Of a stretch of 64,000 nucleotides of DNA, positions 10,330 to 20,200 are shown in pieces. The position numbers and the translations under genes are program-made. The notes beneath the pieces were generated by a model, which saw only the letters and a list, made by a program, of their open reading frames with translations, was not told the origin of the DNA and searched no databases. This stretch comes from Lepus europaeus (lineage: Eukaryota; Chordata; Mammalia; Lagomorpha; Leporidae): NCBI RefSeq assembly GCF_033115175.1, contig NC_084838.1, positions 90,795,968 through 90,859,967 on the forward strand. Reading direction: 5' to 3'. Numbering within the stretch: position 1 is the first letter of the stretch; every line of letters begins with the position of its first letter.

Positions 10330-10830
10330 ATTAAATAAAACGTGCCCTACGGTCTCTGGGTTGTAAAGTGTGCGCGATCTCTGCCTCCGCGGGCAGGACT
10401 CGGCGCACTCCTAGAGCCTGCAGGCAGGGCCATGAGCACTCCAGGGGCCCTGCGGACTTGGCGCACCCGAAGAACCCTGCCGGCAGGACTATGGACGCCC
10501 GAAGGCCCAGCAAGCAGGACCCGGAGCACCCGAGGGGCCCAGCATACCTGGAGAGCCCCACGGGCCGGCAAGCCCAGAAAGAAACCCCTGTCCACGCCGC
10601 GGCCCGGTGCTCTAAGGTGATGCAACCCCCTCCCAGTGGGCAGCGCAGAGGCCGGCTCCGCACTGGCGAATCAGCGCGCGCCGCCTGATACCCGCCAACA
10701 AGCCGGGCGCCGATTGACTTTCCTGGGTCCCAGCCACGCCCACTCGCCAAGGCCTGAGCCGCTGCGCATGCTGGGAACGCGGATCCGCGCCTGGGAGGAG
10801 TGCAGTGGAGGTTCCTAGACTAGCCGGGGT
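10330..10830 (-). promoter_or_regulatory. IARS1: CpG-island promoter of IARS1 with untranslated first exon
   Basis: A GC- and CpG-rich stretch in otherwise AT-rich DNA, 8 kb upstream of the IARS1 start codon and facing it. At 10762-10778 the minus strand reads TTCCCAGCATGCGCAGCG, which resembles the ZNF143/NRF1-type sites common in housekeeping promoters. A possible first-exon donor, CAG|gtatgct, lies at 10548/10547 and another, CAG|gtgtgc, near 10151. I cannot tell which is used, so the exon edges are not called. Confidence 0.75.
10392..10570. repeat. GC-rich tandem repeat, about 31-bp period, 5-6 diverged copies
   Basis: Successive units begin GGCAGGAC or a close variant (10392, about 10423, 10454, 10482, 10513, 10544). 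Each carries GCACYCC or GCACCCG in the middle and ends ...GCCCTGC or ...GCCCAGCA. Unit lengths are about 31, 31, 28, 31, 31 and 26. It sits inside the IARS1 CpG island, probably in or beside the first exon. Confidence 0.8.
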
Positions 10831-10858
10831 GGGCACCGGGTGTTCAGTATTAGAACTT

Positions 10859-10882
10859 CTGTGTGTGTGTGTGTGTGTGTGT
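10859..10882. repeat. (TG)n microsatellite
   Basis: Uninterrupted TG repeat just upstream of the IARS1 CpG island. Confidence 0.9.
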
Positions 10883-11528
10883 TGGGGGGAGCACTTGCTC
10901 GTTATTTTGTGTGTGTTGTCTAACTGACATTTAAGATCTATACCTTATCTCCAATGTAGAAGACACCTAAACCTGTGCCCCTCAGTACTTAGGCTTCCGG
11001 AGCAGTGGTTTCCATGTTGGGAAGCGAATTCTGACCGCTTTTCCTGTGGTAAATGGCAATACAAGGGAAGGTAGGGCCTGAAAACCAGCTTTAAAAATGT
11101 TATTGTACTTTAAAATGTTTCCTGTAATAAAAAACATTTGCTTACTTATTGTCATTGTTGGGCTTCTGCCCGACACCATCCAGACCTGTTAAAAACGCAA
11201 TCTGGAATTTGGCACCAGGGCCTATGAAGGAATTTTGAGCTCCAACAAACTCAGGGTAGTTCTGAATTAAAATACTTGTTCTACGTAAAGGGACGGCATA
11301 GGTAGACAGCACCTCCTTATTAAGGAGGAACATTGTGATAGCCACTTAGCATTTATTCAACAGTTATTTGTAGTGTAGGTCCTACTATATGTCAAGGATT
11401 AGAGTGGTTTGTTGTCCTCCATCAGAGGTTACTTTTCTCCCTTGAGCAAATTATGTATTTAGTAGATGCTATTCAAGTTTTTGTGTTCCTGAAGTTGCCA
11501 CTTTGTTCAGTGCCATCTTTTTTAAAGA
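10883..11528. other. Intergenic DNA between IARS1 and NOL8
   Basis: Unique-looking sequence upstream of the IARS1 promoter, with an L2-like piece near 11345-11400 (CATTTATTCAACAGTTATTT). No coding frame with homology I recognise. Confidence 0.45.
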
Positions 11529-11539
11529 AGTATTTATTT

Positions 11540-11872
11540 ATTTATTTTATTTTGACAGGCAGAGTGGACAGTGTGAGAGAGAAACAGTCTTCCTTTGGCA
11601 TTGGTTCACCCCGCAATGGCCACTGCGGCCAGTGCGCTGCAGCCGGTGCACCGCGCTGATCCGAAGGCAGGAACCAGGTGCTTCCTCCTGGTCTCCCATG
11701 CGGGTGCAGGGCCCAAGAACTTGTGCCATCCTCCACTGCACTCCCGGGCCATAGCAGAGAGCTGGACTGGAAGAGGAGCAACCGGGACAGAATCCGGCAC
11801 TCCCACCAGGACTAGAACCCCGTGTGGCGGCGCCGCAGGCGGAAGATTAGCCTATTGAGCCTCGGCGCTGGC
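11540..11872 (-). mobile_element. Young CSINE inserted in an older CSINE tail
   Basis: GACAGGCAGAGTGGACAGTG to GAGCCTCGGCGCTGGCC; AGTATTTATTTATTT occurs on both sides (11529 and 11874). Confidence 0.88.
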
Positions 11873-12144
11873 CAGTATTTATTTATTTTAAAGTCAGGGA
11901 GAAATAGAGATCTTCCATCCACTGGTTCACTCTCTAGAAGTCCTCCAACAGCCAGCATCCAGGAGCTTCTTCTGGGTCTTCCATGTGGGTGCAGGGGCCC
12001 AAACAGTTGGGCTGTCTTCCTCTGCTTTCCCAGTTCCCAGGGAACTGAATCTTAAGTGGGGCAGCCAGGACTTGGACCAGTGCTCATATTGGATGCTGGT
12101 ATAACAGGAGGCAGCTTTACCCACTACGCCACAACACTGGCCCC
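11873..12144 (-). mobile_element. Older CSINE, minus strand
   Basis: AAAGTCAGGGAGAAATAGAG to ACGCCACAACACTGGCCCC. Confidence 0.82.
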
Positions 12145-12164
12145 TGTTCAGTATTTGTTTATTC

Positions 12165-12437
12165 AGGGGTCGGCGCTTTGGCTTAGGTGGGTTTAAACTG
12201 CAGCCTGCAGCACCAGCATCTCATATGGGCACTGGCTGTTCCAGCTGTTACACTTCCAACACAGCTCCCTGCTAATGTGCCTGGGAAAGCACTGGAAGAT
12301 GGCCAAGCACTTGGGTCCCTGCACCCATATGGGAGACCAGGAAGGGGCTCCTGGCGCCAGTCTTTGCGTCCATTTGAGGAGTAAACCAGCTGATGGAAGT
12401 CCTTTCTCTCTCTCCCTCTGTAAATGTCTCACAACTA
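12165..12437 (+). mobile_element. CSINE, plus strand, tail lost
   Basis: Head GGGGTCGGCGCTTTGGCTTA; stops at CTCTGTAAATGTCTCACAAC where L1 sequence begins. Confidence 0.78.
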
Positions 12438-12745
12438 AGTCTGTCCTTAATGTGTTGTTCAATGTGTATTGATGCTGTGGCTGGTACTCAAACAGTATTT
12501 TGCACTTTATGTTTCTGTGTGGGTGCAAACTGTTGAAGTCTCTATTTAATGTATACTGAATTGATCTCCTGTATATAAAGAGAATTGAAGGTGAATCTTG
12601 ATGTGAATGGAGTGGAGAGGGAGCGGGAGGTGGGAGGGTTGCGGGTGGGAGGGAAGTTGTGGGGGAGAAAAGGCCATTGTAATCAATGAGCTGTACTTTG
12701 GAAATTTATATTTATTAAATAAAAGTGAAAAAAAAATAAAATGCA
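12438..12745 (+). mobile_element. L1 3' end (5'-truncated)
   Basis: L1 3' UTR with TCTGTCCTTAATGTGTTG, a GGGAGCGGGAGGTGGGAGGG tract and TTTATTAAATAAAAGTG tail with an A-rich end. It abuts the 3' part of a plus-strand SINE. Confidence 0.85.
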
Positions 12746-13013
12746 CCAGGAAAAATTGGTGAGGTAGACTGACAAGTCTGATGATTTAAAAATTGGATTG
12801 AGAAATATTTCATAATACTGTTGGAAGGTGTGTTGTCTAGAAAAGTTAATCAAATGAAAGAAATATTCCTGAAAAATTTAACTGTGTTCAAAATATATCA
12901 CTTGAAGAGCTGAACCATATTTTTTGCAGAAAAACTGAAAATCCAAGAAATCAGGTAACCATATTAAGTAGAAAGATGGAGATAAATATCAGAGGAAACA
13001 AAAAATTGTTGAG

Positions 13014-13303
13014 GGGCCAATGCTGTGGCATAGCAGTTAAAGCTGCTACCTGTTCATCCCACATGGCCACCGGTTCTAGTCCCAGCTGCTCCTCTTCTGA
13101 TCCAGCTCTCTGCTATGGCCTGGGAAAGCAGTAGATGGTGGTCTAAGTCCTTGGGCCCCTGCACCCACATGGGAGACCTGGAAGAAGTTCCTGGCTTCAG
13201 ATCGGCCCAGCTCCTGCCATTGTGGCCATTAGGGGCATGAACTAGCAGATGGAAGACCTCTCTCTGCCTCTCAAATAAACTGATAAAAAAAAAAAAAAAT
13301 TGT
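13014..13303 (+). mobile_element. CSINE, plus strand
   Basis: Head GGGGCCAATGCTGTGGCATA, tail TGCCTCTCAAATAAACTGAT plus poly(A). Confidence 0.86.
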
Positions 13304-13329
13304 GGAAGGTGATTTTATTAAGGGAGCAG

Positions 13330-13745
13330 GAATTGGGGGTGGGAAATGCCATTTTATGGCACTCATTTGCTTTGAAGACAGGTGTGACTTCTAAATATGG
13401 GTACAAATTCTTTGACATTCCTCCCACTGAGAAATGAGGTTGTATCTGTATTGACCTGTAGAATACTGTGGAGTGCAAGTGACTAGTCAGCTTCTGGGCT
13501 CCAGCCTTGGAGATCGGCTGCATCAGCTTTCTGCCTGTGAGAACGGCTGCTCCTAGTTGCCAAGCTGTAAGCCCAGGGACAGGCTGTGTGGGTGAGCCAT
13601 CTGAGAAGTGGGTCTTCTAGCCCAGCTGAGCCTGTCCAATGACACCATAGAGTAGATAAGCAGTCCTCATTTGTGAGCAAATTAATGATCGTTACTGGGA
13701 TGATTTGCTACAGAGCAATAGATTAAGAAGTTAAAAATGTAATCT
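13330..13745 (+). mobile_element. MLT1/MaLR-type LTR remnant
   Basis: GTGAGCCATCTGAGAAGTGG and TTTGCTACAGAGCAATAGA match the LTR consensus style of this family. Intergenic. Confidence 0.5.
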
Positions 13746-13986
13746 GTATCAAGAAAAGGTGGAACTTTGGGATTATTTATCCTGTTGAGTGGTTATTCCC
13801 ATTCTGTTTGAAGTCTCAGAAACACAGGGATCCAGGATTCTTCTTCAGGATACTTAGTTCCTTTTACCCTAATTTATTTCAAAAAACATACACAATACAG
13901 AAAGTTCATGGCAAAAGAACATTCTTTTATTTTCATTTGTCCATGAATTTCCTGTAGTACTTTTTGTTTTGTTTTGTTTTGTTTTA

Positions 13987-14215
13987 AATTGACAGAGTTA
14001 TAGCCAGTGAGAGAGACAGAAAGGTCTTCCTTCCATTGGTTCATTCCCCAAATGGCCACCATGGCCGGCGCTGTGCTGATCCGAAGCCAGGAGCCAGGTG
14101 CTTCTTCCTGGTCTCCCATGCGGGTGCAGGGCCCAAACACTTGGGCCATCCTCCACTGCCTTCCCAGGCCACAGCAGAGCTGGACTGGAAGAGGAGCAAC
14201 CAGGACTAGAACCCT
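13987..14215 (-). mobile_element. CSINE, minus strand, head missing
   Basis: ATTGACAGAGTTATAGCCAG to CAGGACTAGAACCCT; the A-box end is absent. Confidence 0.82.
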
Positions 14216-14345
14216 CTTGGATCTTACATTCATGCAAGATGTAAACCAATACTAAAATAATTTCAGTATACACTTGATAGCTCAATGATATTCCCTTACA
14301 CTGCCTATGTAACACTACTTTATGCATAGCTTATTTTGTTTATTT

Positions 14346-14658
14346 TTTAAAGATTATATATTTATTTATTTGAGCGGTAGAGCTACAGTGAGAGGGAGAG
14401 ACAGAAAGGTCTTTCATCTGCTGGTTAACTCCCCAAATGGCCACAACTGCCAGAGCTGTGCCGATCCAAACCCAGGAGCTTCTTCCAGTCTTCCACATGG
14501 CTGCAGGGGCCCAAGGACTTGGGCCATCTTCTACTGCTTTCCCAGGCCATAGCAGAGAGCTGAATTGGAAAAGGAGCAGCCGGGACTCTAACCAGGGCCC
14601 ATATGGGATGCTGGCACTATAGGCAGAGGGTTAACCTACTATGCTACAGCGCTGACCC
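14346..14658 (-). mobile_element. CSINE, minus strand
   Basis: TTTATTTATTTGAGCGGTAG to TGCTACAGCGCTGACCCC. Confidence 0.87.
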
Positions 14659-14949
14659 CAGAGCTTATTTTGATAGGAGGCATATCTATCTCGAATCCTA
14701 GCCATGTTGGCTTATATAACAAAATAAATCTATTTCCCTGTCTAGACTTGGGGTCCTAATTATTGGCTACCTACCTGTTACTTCGTATTTGCCATGCTTT
14801 GAATAGGATGAGGCTCCAGAATGCATGTTTAAATCTCAAACTCATAAATTGACAGCACTGAGGATAGAAACAATTCAATTATGGTGTTTAAGAGGTAAGC
14901 CTAATGGGAGGTCCTTATGTCAATGGATGTGCCCTCAACAGGTTGCTTT

Positions 14950-15269
14950 TTAAAGAAATTTTTTAAAATTTATTTATTTGACAGAGTTACAGACAGTGAG
15001 AGAGATAGAGAGAAAGGTCTTCCTTCCGTTGGTTCACTCCCCTAATGGCCGCCATGCTGGCACTGTGCCGATCCAAAGCCAGGAGCCAGGGGCCCCTTCC
15101 TGGTCTCCCATGAGGGTACAGGGACCCAAGCACTTGGGCCATCCTCCACTGCCCTCCCGAGCCACAGCAGAGAGCTGCACTGGAAGAGGACCAACTAGAA
15201 CCCGGTGCCCATATGGGATACCGGCAACGCAGGTGGAGGATTAACCAAGTGAGCCACACCGCCAGCCCC
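14950..15269 (-). mobile_element. CSINE, minus strand (1 of 3 in tandem)
   Basis: ATTTATTTGACAGAGTTACA to AGCCACACCGCCAGCCCC. Inserted in a MaLR LTR. Confidence 0.87.
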
Positions 15270-15274
15270 TAAAA

Positions 15275-15582
15275 ATTTCTTAAAAATATTTATTTACTTA
15301 TTTGAGAGGCAGAGTTACAGACACAGAGAAGTCTTCCATCTGCTGGCTTACTCCCTGAAGGGCCACAATGGCCAGAGTTGGGCCTATCTGAAGCCAGGAG
15401 CCAGGAGCTTCTTCTGGGTCCCACACAAGGGTGCAGGGGCCCAAGGACTTGGGACATCTGCTTCTTTCCCAGGCCATAGCAGAGAGCTGGATCAGAAGAG
15501 GAGCAGCCAGGACTTGAACGGGTACCCAAATGGGATGCTGGCGCTGCAGGTGGAGGTTTAACCTACATCGTGTGTTGGCCTC
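15275..15582 (-). mobile_element. CSINE, minus strand (2 of 3)
   Basis: TTTGAGAGGCAGAGTTACAG to TACATCGTGTGTTGGCC. Confidence 0.85.
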
Positions 15583-15584
15583 TC

Positions 15585-15886
15585 TTTATTTATTTTTTAT
15601 TTATTTGAAAGGCAGAGTTAGAGAACGATCTTCCATCTGCTGGTTTACTCCCCAAATGGCCACAATGGCCTCACATAGCCCCAGCTGAAGCCAGGAGCCC
15701 AAAGCTGCTCCTGGATCTCCCGTGGGCGCAGGGGCCCAAGCACTTGAGCCATCTTCCACTGCCTTCCCGTACACATTAACAGGGAGCTGGATTGGAAGCG
15801 GAGCAGCAACACCTCAAACTGGTACCCTTACGGGATGCTGATCACGCAGATGGTGGCTTAACCTGCTATGCCACAATGCCAGCCCC
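15585..15886 (-). mobile_element. CSINE, minus strand (3 of 3)
   Basis: TTATTTGAAAGGCAGAGTTA to TGCCACAATGCCAGCCCC. Confidence 0.86.
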
Positions 15887-16210
15887 AGAAGGTAGCTCTT
15901 ATAAGAGGGTTGGTTATAAAAGCAAATTGGCCTACCCACTCACTGTTTCCTGCCTTGCCAGGTGATTGTTCCTTTGTGCACATTGTGTAATTGTCCTCTT
16001 TCGTCTTACCAGATGGCTGAAACTGAAGTCTGCCAAATTTTGGACTGTGAACCTCCAAAATCATGAGCTACAATATATTTCTTTCGTTTATAAGCAGCCT
16101 GTGTTGGGCATTTAATTATAGTAATAGAAAGCTAATATTTTTCATAATCTACCAGTCTAACTAGAATTTTGGTATTAACAGGCTTGCCTCCATATATTGT
16201 TTTTTATTTT

Positions 16211-16530
16211 TCTTTAAGATTTATTTTATTTATTTGAAAGACAGAGTTACAGAGCTAGGTAGAGACAGAGAGAGAGGTCTTCCATCCACTGGTTCACTCC
16301 CCAGATGGCTACATCTAGCTCCTAGCTCCGAAGCTAGGAGCCAGGAGCTTCTTCCAGGTCTCCCACATGGGTGCAGGGGCCCAAGCAGTTGGGCCATCTT
16401 CTACTGCTTTCCCAGGTCATAGCAGAGAGCTGGATCGGAAGAGGAGCAGCCGGGGTTAGAACCGGCACCCATATGTGATGAAGGTGCTTCAGGCAAGGGC
16501 TTTAATCCACTGTGCCATAGTGCCGGCCCC
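16211..16530 (-). mobile_element. CSINE, minus strand
   Basis: TTATTTGAAAGACAGAGTTA to TGCCATAGTGCCGGCCCC. Confidence 0.88.
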
Positions 16531-16800
16531 TCCATATGTTAATAAATTATTCAAGACCAAAGACAGGAAAACTGCGTTTGGTCTTCTTTGGTGTGCCTCA
16601 TAGAACTACCCTGATATTGGGCAAAATGTCCTGCTTTCCAGTGAGCTATTCAACAAGACACAGGTATAGAACTCAAAGTTGTAATTCACTTCTAAACAAA
16701 AACAAAATGCTAGTAAGGTGTATTTGGAACAGTTAGAACTATTTCAGATAGCCTATAACTCACACAAAGACTAACCTGGAGAACACAGTGCTTTGACTCA

Positions 16801-16938
16801 TTTATTTAAAAGCTTCAGATAAACGGTGTATCAAATGCCCATTAGTTACCAAGGATGGAGGGCCAAGAGGCTATTTACAAGAAGGAAGTGGGTACTTCAA
16901 AAAGTTTGTGGAAAATGAAATTAAAAAATAAATTTATT
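16801..16938 (-). terminator. NOL8: Candidate NOL8 polyadenylation signals
   Basis: Downstream of the NOL8 stop on the minus strand, AATAAA occurs at 16938-16933 (inside a mariner-type MITE) and again at 16806-16801. The true cleavage site cannot be chosen from sequence alone. Confidence 0.4.
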
Positions 16939-17006
16939 TTGCTACATACATTTTAAAACCCATGTTTTATTACAAACATGTAGTTTCCACAAACTTTTTA
17001 AAGACT
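16890..17006. mobile_element. Mariner-type MITE (MARNA-like) in the NOL8 3' UTR/flank
   Basis: A short element with inverted ends: left TTCAAAAAGTTTGTGGAAA and right TTTCCACAAACTTTTTAAAG. Ends of this type (GGGTACTTCAAAAAGTT) belong to an old non-autonomous mariner family. It carries one AATAAA on the minus strand. Confidence 0.65.
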
Positions 17007-17230
17007 TATATCTTGAACTTCATTTTTTCAAAATTAAATTTTTTGAAGTAATTACTTAGGAAGAAAAACAGGGATTCCATAGAAAAAGATGGCAATCCAA
17101 ATGATATTCTACCAGCCAGGTTCTGAATTTTTTTCACTCTTAAATTTCTTCTCTGTCAGCCAAAATTATTTTCTGGGTCAATTTCCTTAGGTGAGTTTGT
17201 CTACATTCAGTATCAAAAGCAATGCTGACA

Positions 17231-17281
17231 TTATTTTTGTTTAACTCTCCTTTTTGCTTCTTTATGTTTCTTCCGACAATC
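17231..17281 (-). CDS. NOL8: NOL8 coding exon 16 (C-terminus and stop)
   Basis: Acceptor cttttctag, then 51 nt encoding DCRKKHKEAKRRVKQK and TAA at 17233-17231. This basic tail matches the family C-terminus (DCRKKHKDAKRKMKPK in human, from memory). Confidence 0.93.
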   Translation of the reverse strand, partial: DCRKKHKEAKRRVKQK

Positions 17282-20200
17282 CTAGAAAAGCCATAAAATC
17301 AAGTCTGTTAATAAATGTATATTGTTTTCAATATATTCAATAACTATAAAGTAAAATTTAGATTATTCTCATTGTCAGGGCTGCGGAGATACACTCACCA
17401 TAAGCAGATGGTTTGTTCTGGCCTCCCAAGAATTCCTGCTAATATTACTTCCCACTCCTCTCCAGAATAAGTCAGAACCTACTAGGCAAAAATAAAATGA
17501 TGATGCAGGAAATTACTATAAAAGTGGATAATATTCTAGTGCTCAGAATTATCGAGGTCTCCAATTCCAGTTGACCATTTTCTTCTATTTCTATTAATCT
17601 TATTAACTTTACCCCAGCACCTTTTTTTTTTTTTAAAGGAAAACAACATTATTTTTCACAAGGTAACAGAAAAATTTACTGCCATAACTTTGAGCTCTGT
17701 GGCTACATCTCTGAGTGGGAGTTGCTAAGCTGCATAGATTAACCAGTAAAGAGGTATCCAATCACCAACATCTGAGATGTCTCCTGCATCATGATTGATA
17801 AGTAGGGGCTTCTGATGGAAATCATGACAAAGGCCTTCAGGTTGATAGTTGATATTCATCAGAAAATGGTACTTTGGGTTTCCGGCAATAAAATCAGCAG
17901 TAGCATAATGAAATTTCTGTTTAGGGCACCTAGAACTTTCATGTCCTTTGAAGATAACTGGAATTCAAAGATCTCAATGTTTTCTTTAATACATTTCTCA
18001 TGGAAACTTGGCCAGGACCACAACCCCATGCTGAAGCTGGCAGTGAAGAGTAATCAGGGCTGAGTTCACTTGTGCTTTTTTGTCAGGGCACAAAGAACTG
18101 GATCAGGCAAAAGAACCAGGGAGTTCTGGTCTACCCATCATTTACCTGATGTGATCCCAAAGCACTATAAGCAACCGTAACAATACCTTTTGACATGCAA
18201 ATTACTACAAAAATATCTAATATTTCTAGTTATCAAAGTTTCTACTTCTAGTTGACCAGTTAATTCAATTTCTACTCTTTTTTTTTTTTTTTTTTTTGGA
18301 CAGGCAGAGTGGATAGTGAGAGTGAGAGTGAGAGAGAGAGAGAGAGAAAGGTCTTCCTTTTTGCCGTTGGTTCACCCTCCAATGGCCACTGCGGCCGGCG
18401 CATCTCATTGATCCGAAGCCAGGAGCTTCTCCTGGTCTCCCATGGGGTGCAGGGCCCAAGCACTTGGGCCATCCTCCACTGCCTTCCCGGGCCATAGCAG
18501 AGAGCTGGCCTGGAAGAGGGGCAACCAGGACAGAATCCGGCGCCCCAACCAGGACTAGAACCCGGTGTGCCGGCGCCACAAGGCGGAGGATTAGCCTGTT
18601 AAGCCACAGCACCGGCCAATTTCTACTAATCTTATTTAACTTTAACCCAACATCTGTTTTAATGTGTCTATCAGAGACAGAAAGACTCCCATCTATTGGT
18701 TCATTCCGCAGATGTCTGAAGTCTCCAGGTGGGGCCAATCCAGGTCTCCCTGATAAGTGGAACCCAATTACTTGAGCTATCACCACTGATTCCCAAGGTC
18801 TGCATTAGCAGGAGTTTGCAATCAAGAGCTGGAGGCAGATATAAAACCTAGGTACTACAATTCGGGACATGGATATCTTAACCTCTAGGCAAAAACGCCT
18901 GTCCTCATTTCCATTAATTTTCAAGAAGCATTTTATATATTTTTGCAAATGAAAAATGTAGTATTGCTAAGATTTTACTCTTTATATATAACAAATTATG
19001 TAACTGTTTCTGTTTGTGCTAGGCTTTATGTGAGGAGTTGGCCAATAGCCTTAAGAGTATTCACATGCCCTTTTACTACAGGATTTTTGGTTGGTTGTTT
19101 GTTTTAATACCTAGCATCCAAGCAAGTCCCTGAACAAAACAAGCCCTTGTTGATGATAATGAATCAGTAAGGAATGAGGGGAGTGAGTTCTGTCTTCCAT
19201 AGCTTTACATGTCAAAATGCAGTAGTCATGGAGGAGGCCAAACCCAGTGACAATACAAAGGGTCAGAATTTCTGGACAGGACTAACTGTGTCAGGAGTAA
19301 TGATAAGAGCCATAGTGTTACCATTTAGTGGAAAAGTTGACTCACCATGAAGTCTTTCATCGTGCTTGGAGAAAAAGAAAAATCTAGTGGTTTGTTTCTC
19401 AGGTAATGATGCTTCTCTGAAGAGAGAAGGGGGGGAAATAGGCAGATATTGGTTGGCTTAATGTCAATAATTTAAAACACATATTTACATTAAAAATATA
19501 AATAAATGATTCCTTAAATATACTTGTATAATGTATTCCTTAAATACAATACTTGTTTTGCTCATTTTTCCCTGAGTTAAAAATTTTACTCTACCTTCTC
19601 TCCATTCAACATTCTTCAAGCTGAGCCTTTGATAGTGAAACTTGTTTAAGCTCCTTCTTCCCTACTCTGCGTGCTGATACTTCACTCTCACTATTCCTTC
19701 CTCAGTTGCCATGTTCCCCACAGGAAGGGGTAGAGGATTGGGGGTGGGAGATGGTGACCCCCCAGTCAACTGCAGGATGCTATTTTTATTTATTTATTTT
19801 ATTTTATTTTTGACAGGCAGAGTGGACAGTGAGAGAGAGAGAGACAGAGAGAAAGGTCTTCCTTTTTGCTGTTGGTTCACCCTCCAATGGCCACTGCAGC
19901 CAGCACATTGCGCTGATCCGAAGCCAGGAGCCAGGTGCTTCTCCTGGTCTCCCGTGTGGGTGCAGGACCCAAGGACTTGGGCCATCCTCCACTGCCTTCC
20001 CAGGCCATAGCAGAGAGCTGGCCTGGAAGAGGGGCAACCAGGATAGAATCCGGCACTCCGACCAGGACTAGAACCCGGTGTGCCGGTGCCGCAAGGTGGA
20101 GGATTAGCTTATTGAGCCATGGCGCCGGCCAGGATGCTATTTGTAAACCAGCATATTACTATTGGGTTTATTTCCTTATACATAGTCTTTCTCCCACAGC

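Larger units (their letters stand above)
14790..16135 (+). mobile_element. MaLR-type LTR split by three SINEs
   Basis: Left part 14790-14948 (GAATGCATGTTTAAATCTCA, AATGGGAGGTCCTTATGTCA); right part 15887-16135 (GGTTGGTTATAAAAGCAAAT, ATATATTTCTTTCGTTTATA). Three minus-strand SINEs lie between. Intergenic. Confidence 0.6.
17505..18650. repeat. Diverged ~110-bp direct repeat flanking the AKR1C pseudogene
   Basis: Left copy 17505-17612; right copy 18193-18277 continuing at 18616-18650 (split by a young SINE). Shared blocks include AAATTACTA, TAATATT.CTAGT, AGTTGACCA, ATTTCTA.TAATCTTAT and AACTTTA.CCCA. By eye about 70-75% identical. Confidence 0.55.

Noticed and set aside
18265-18786. Open frames of 100-190 codons across young SINEs (also 19935-20516, 31964-32389, 33181-33633)
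   Set aside because: All share the same translated CSINE peptides (for example GPSTWAILHC or APAHRVLVPVGAP) and reflect the GC-rich SINE body, not genes.
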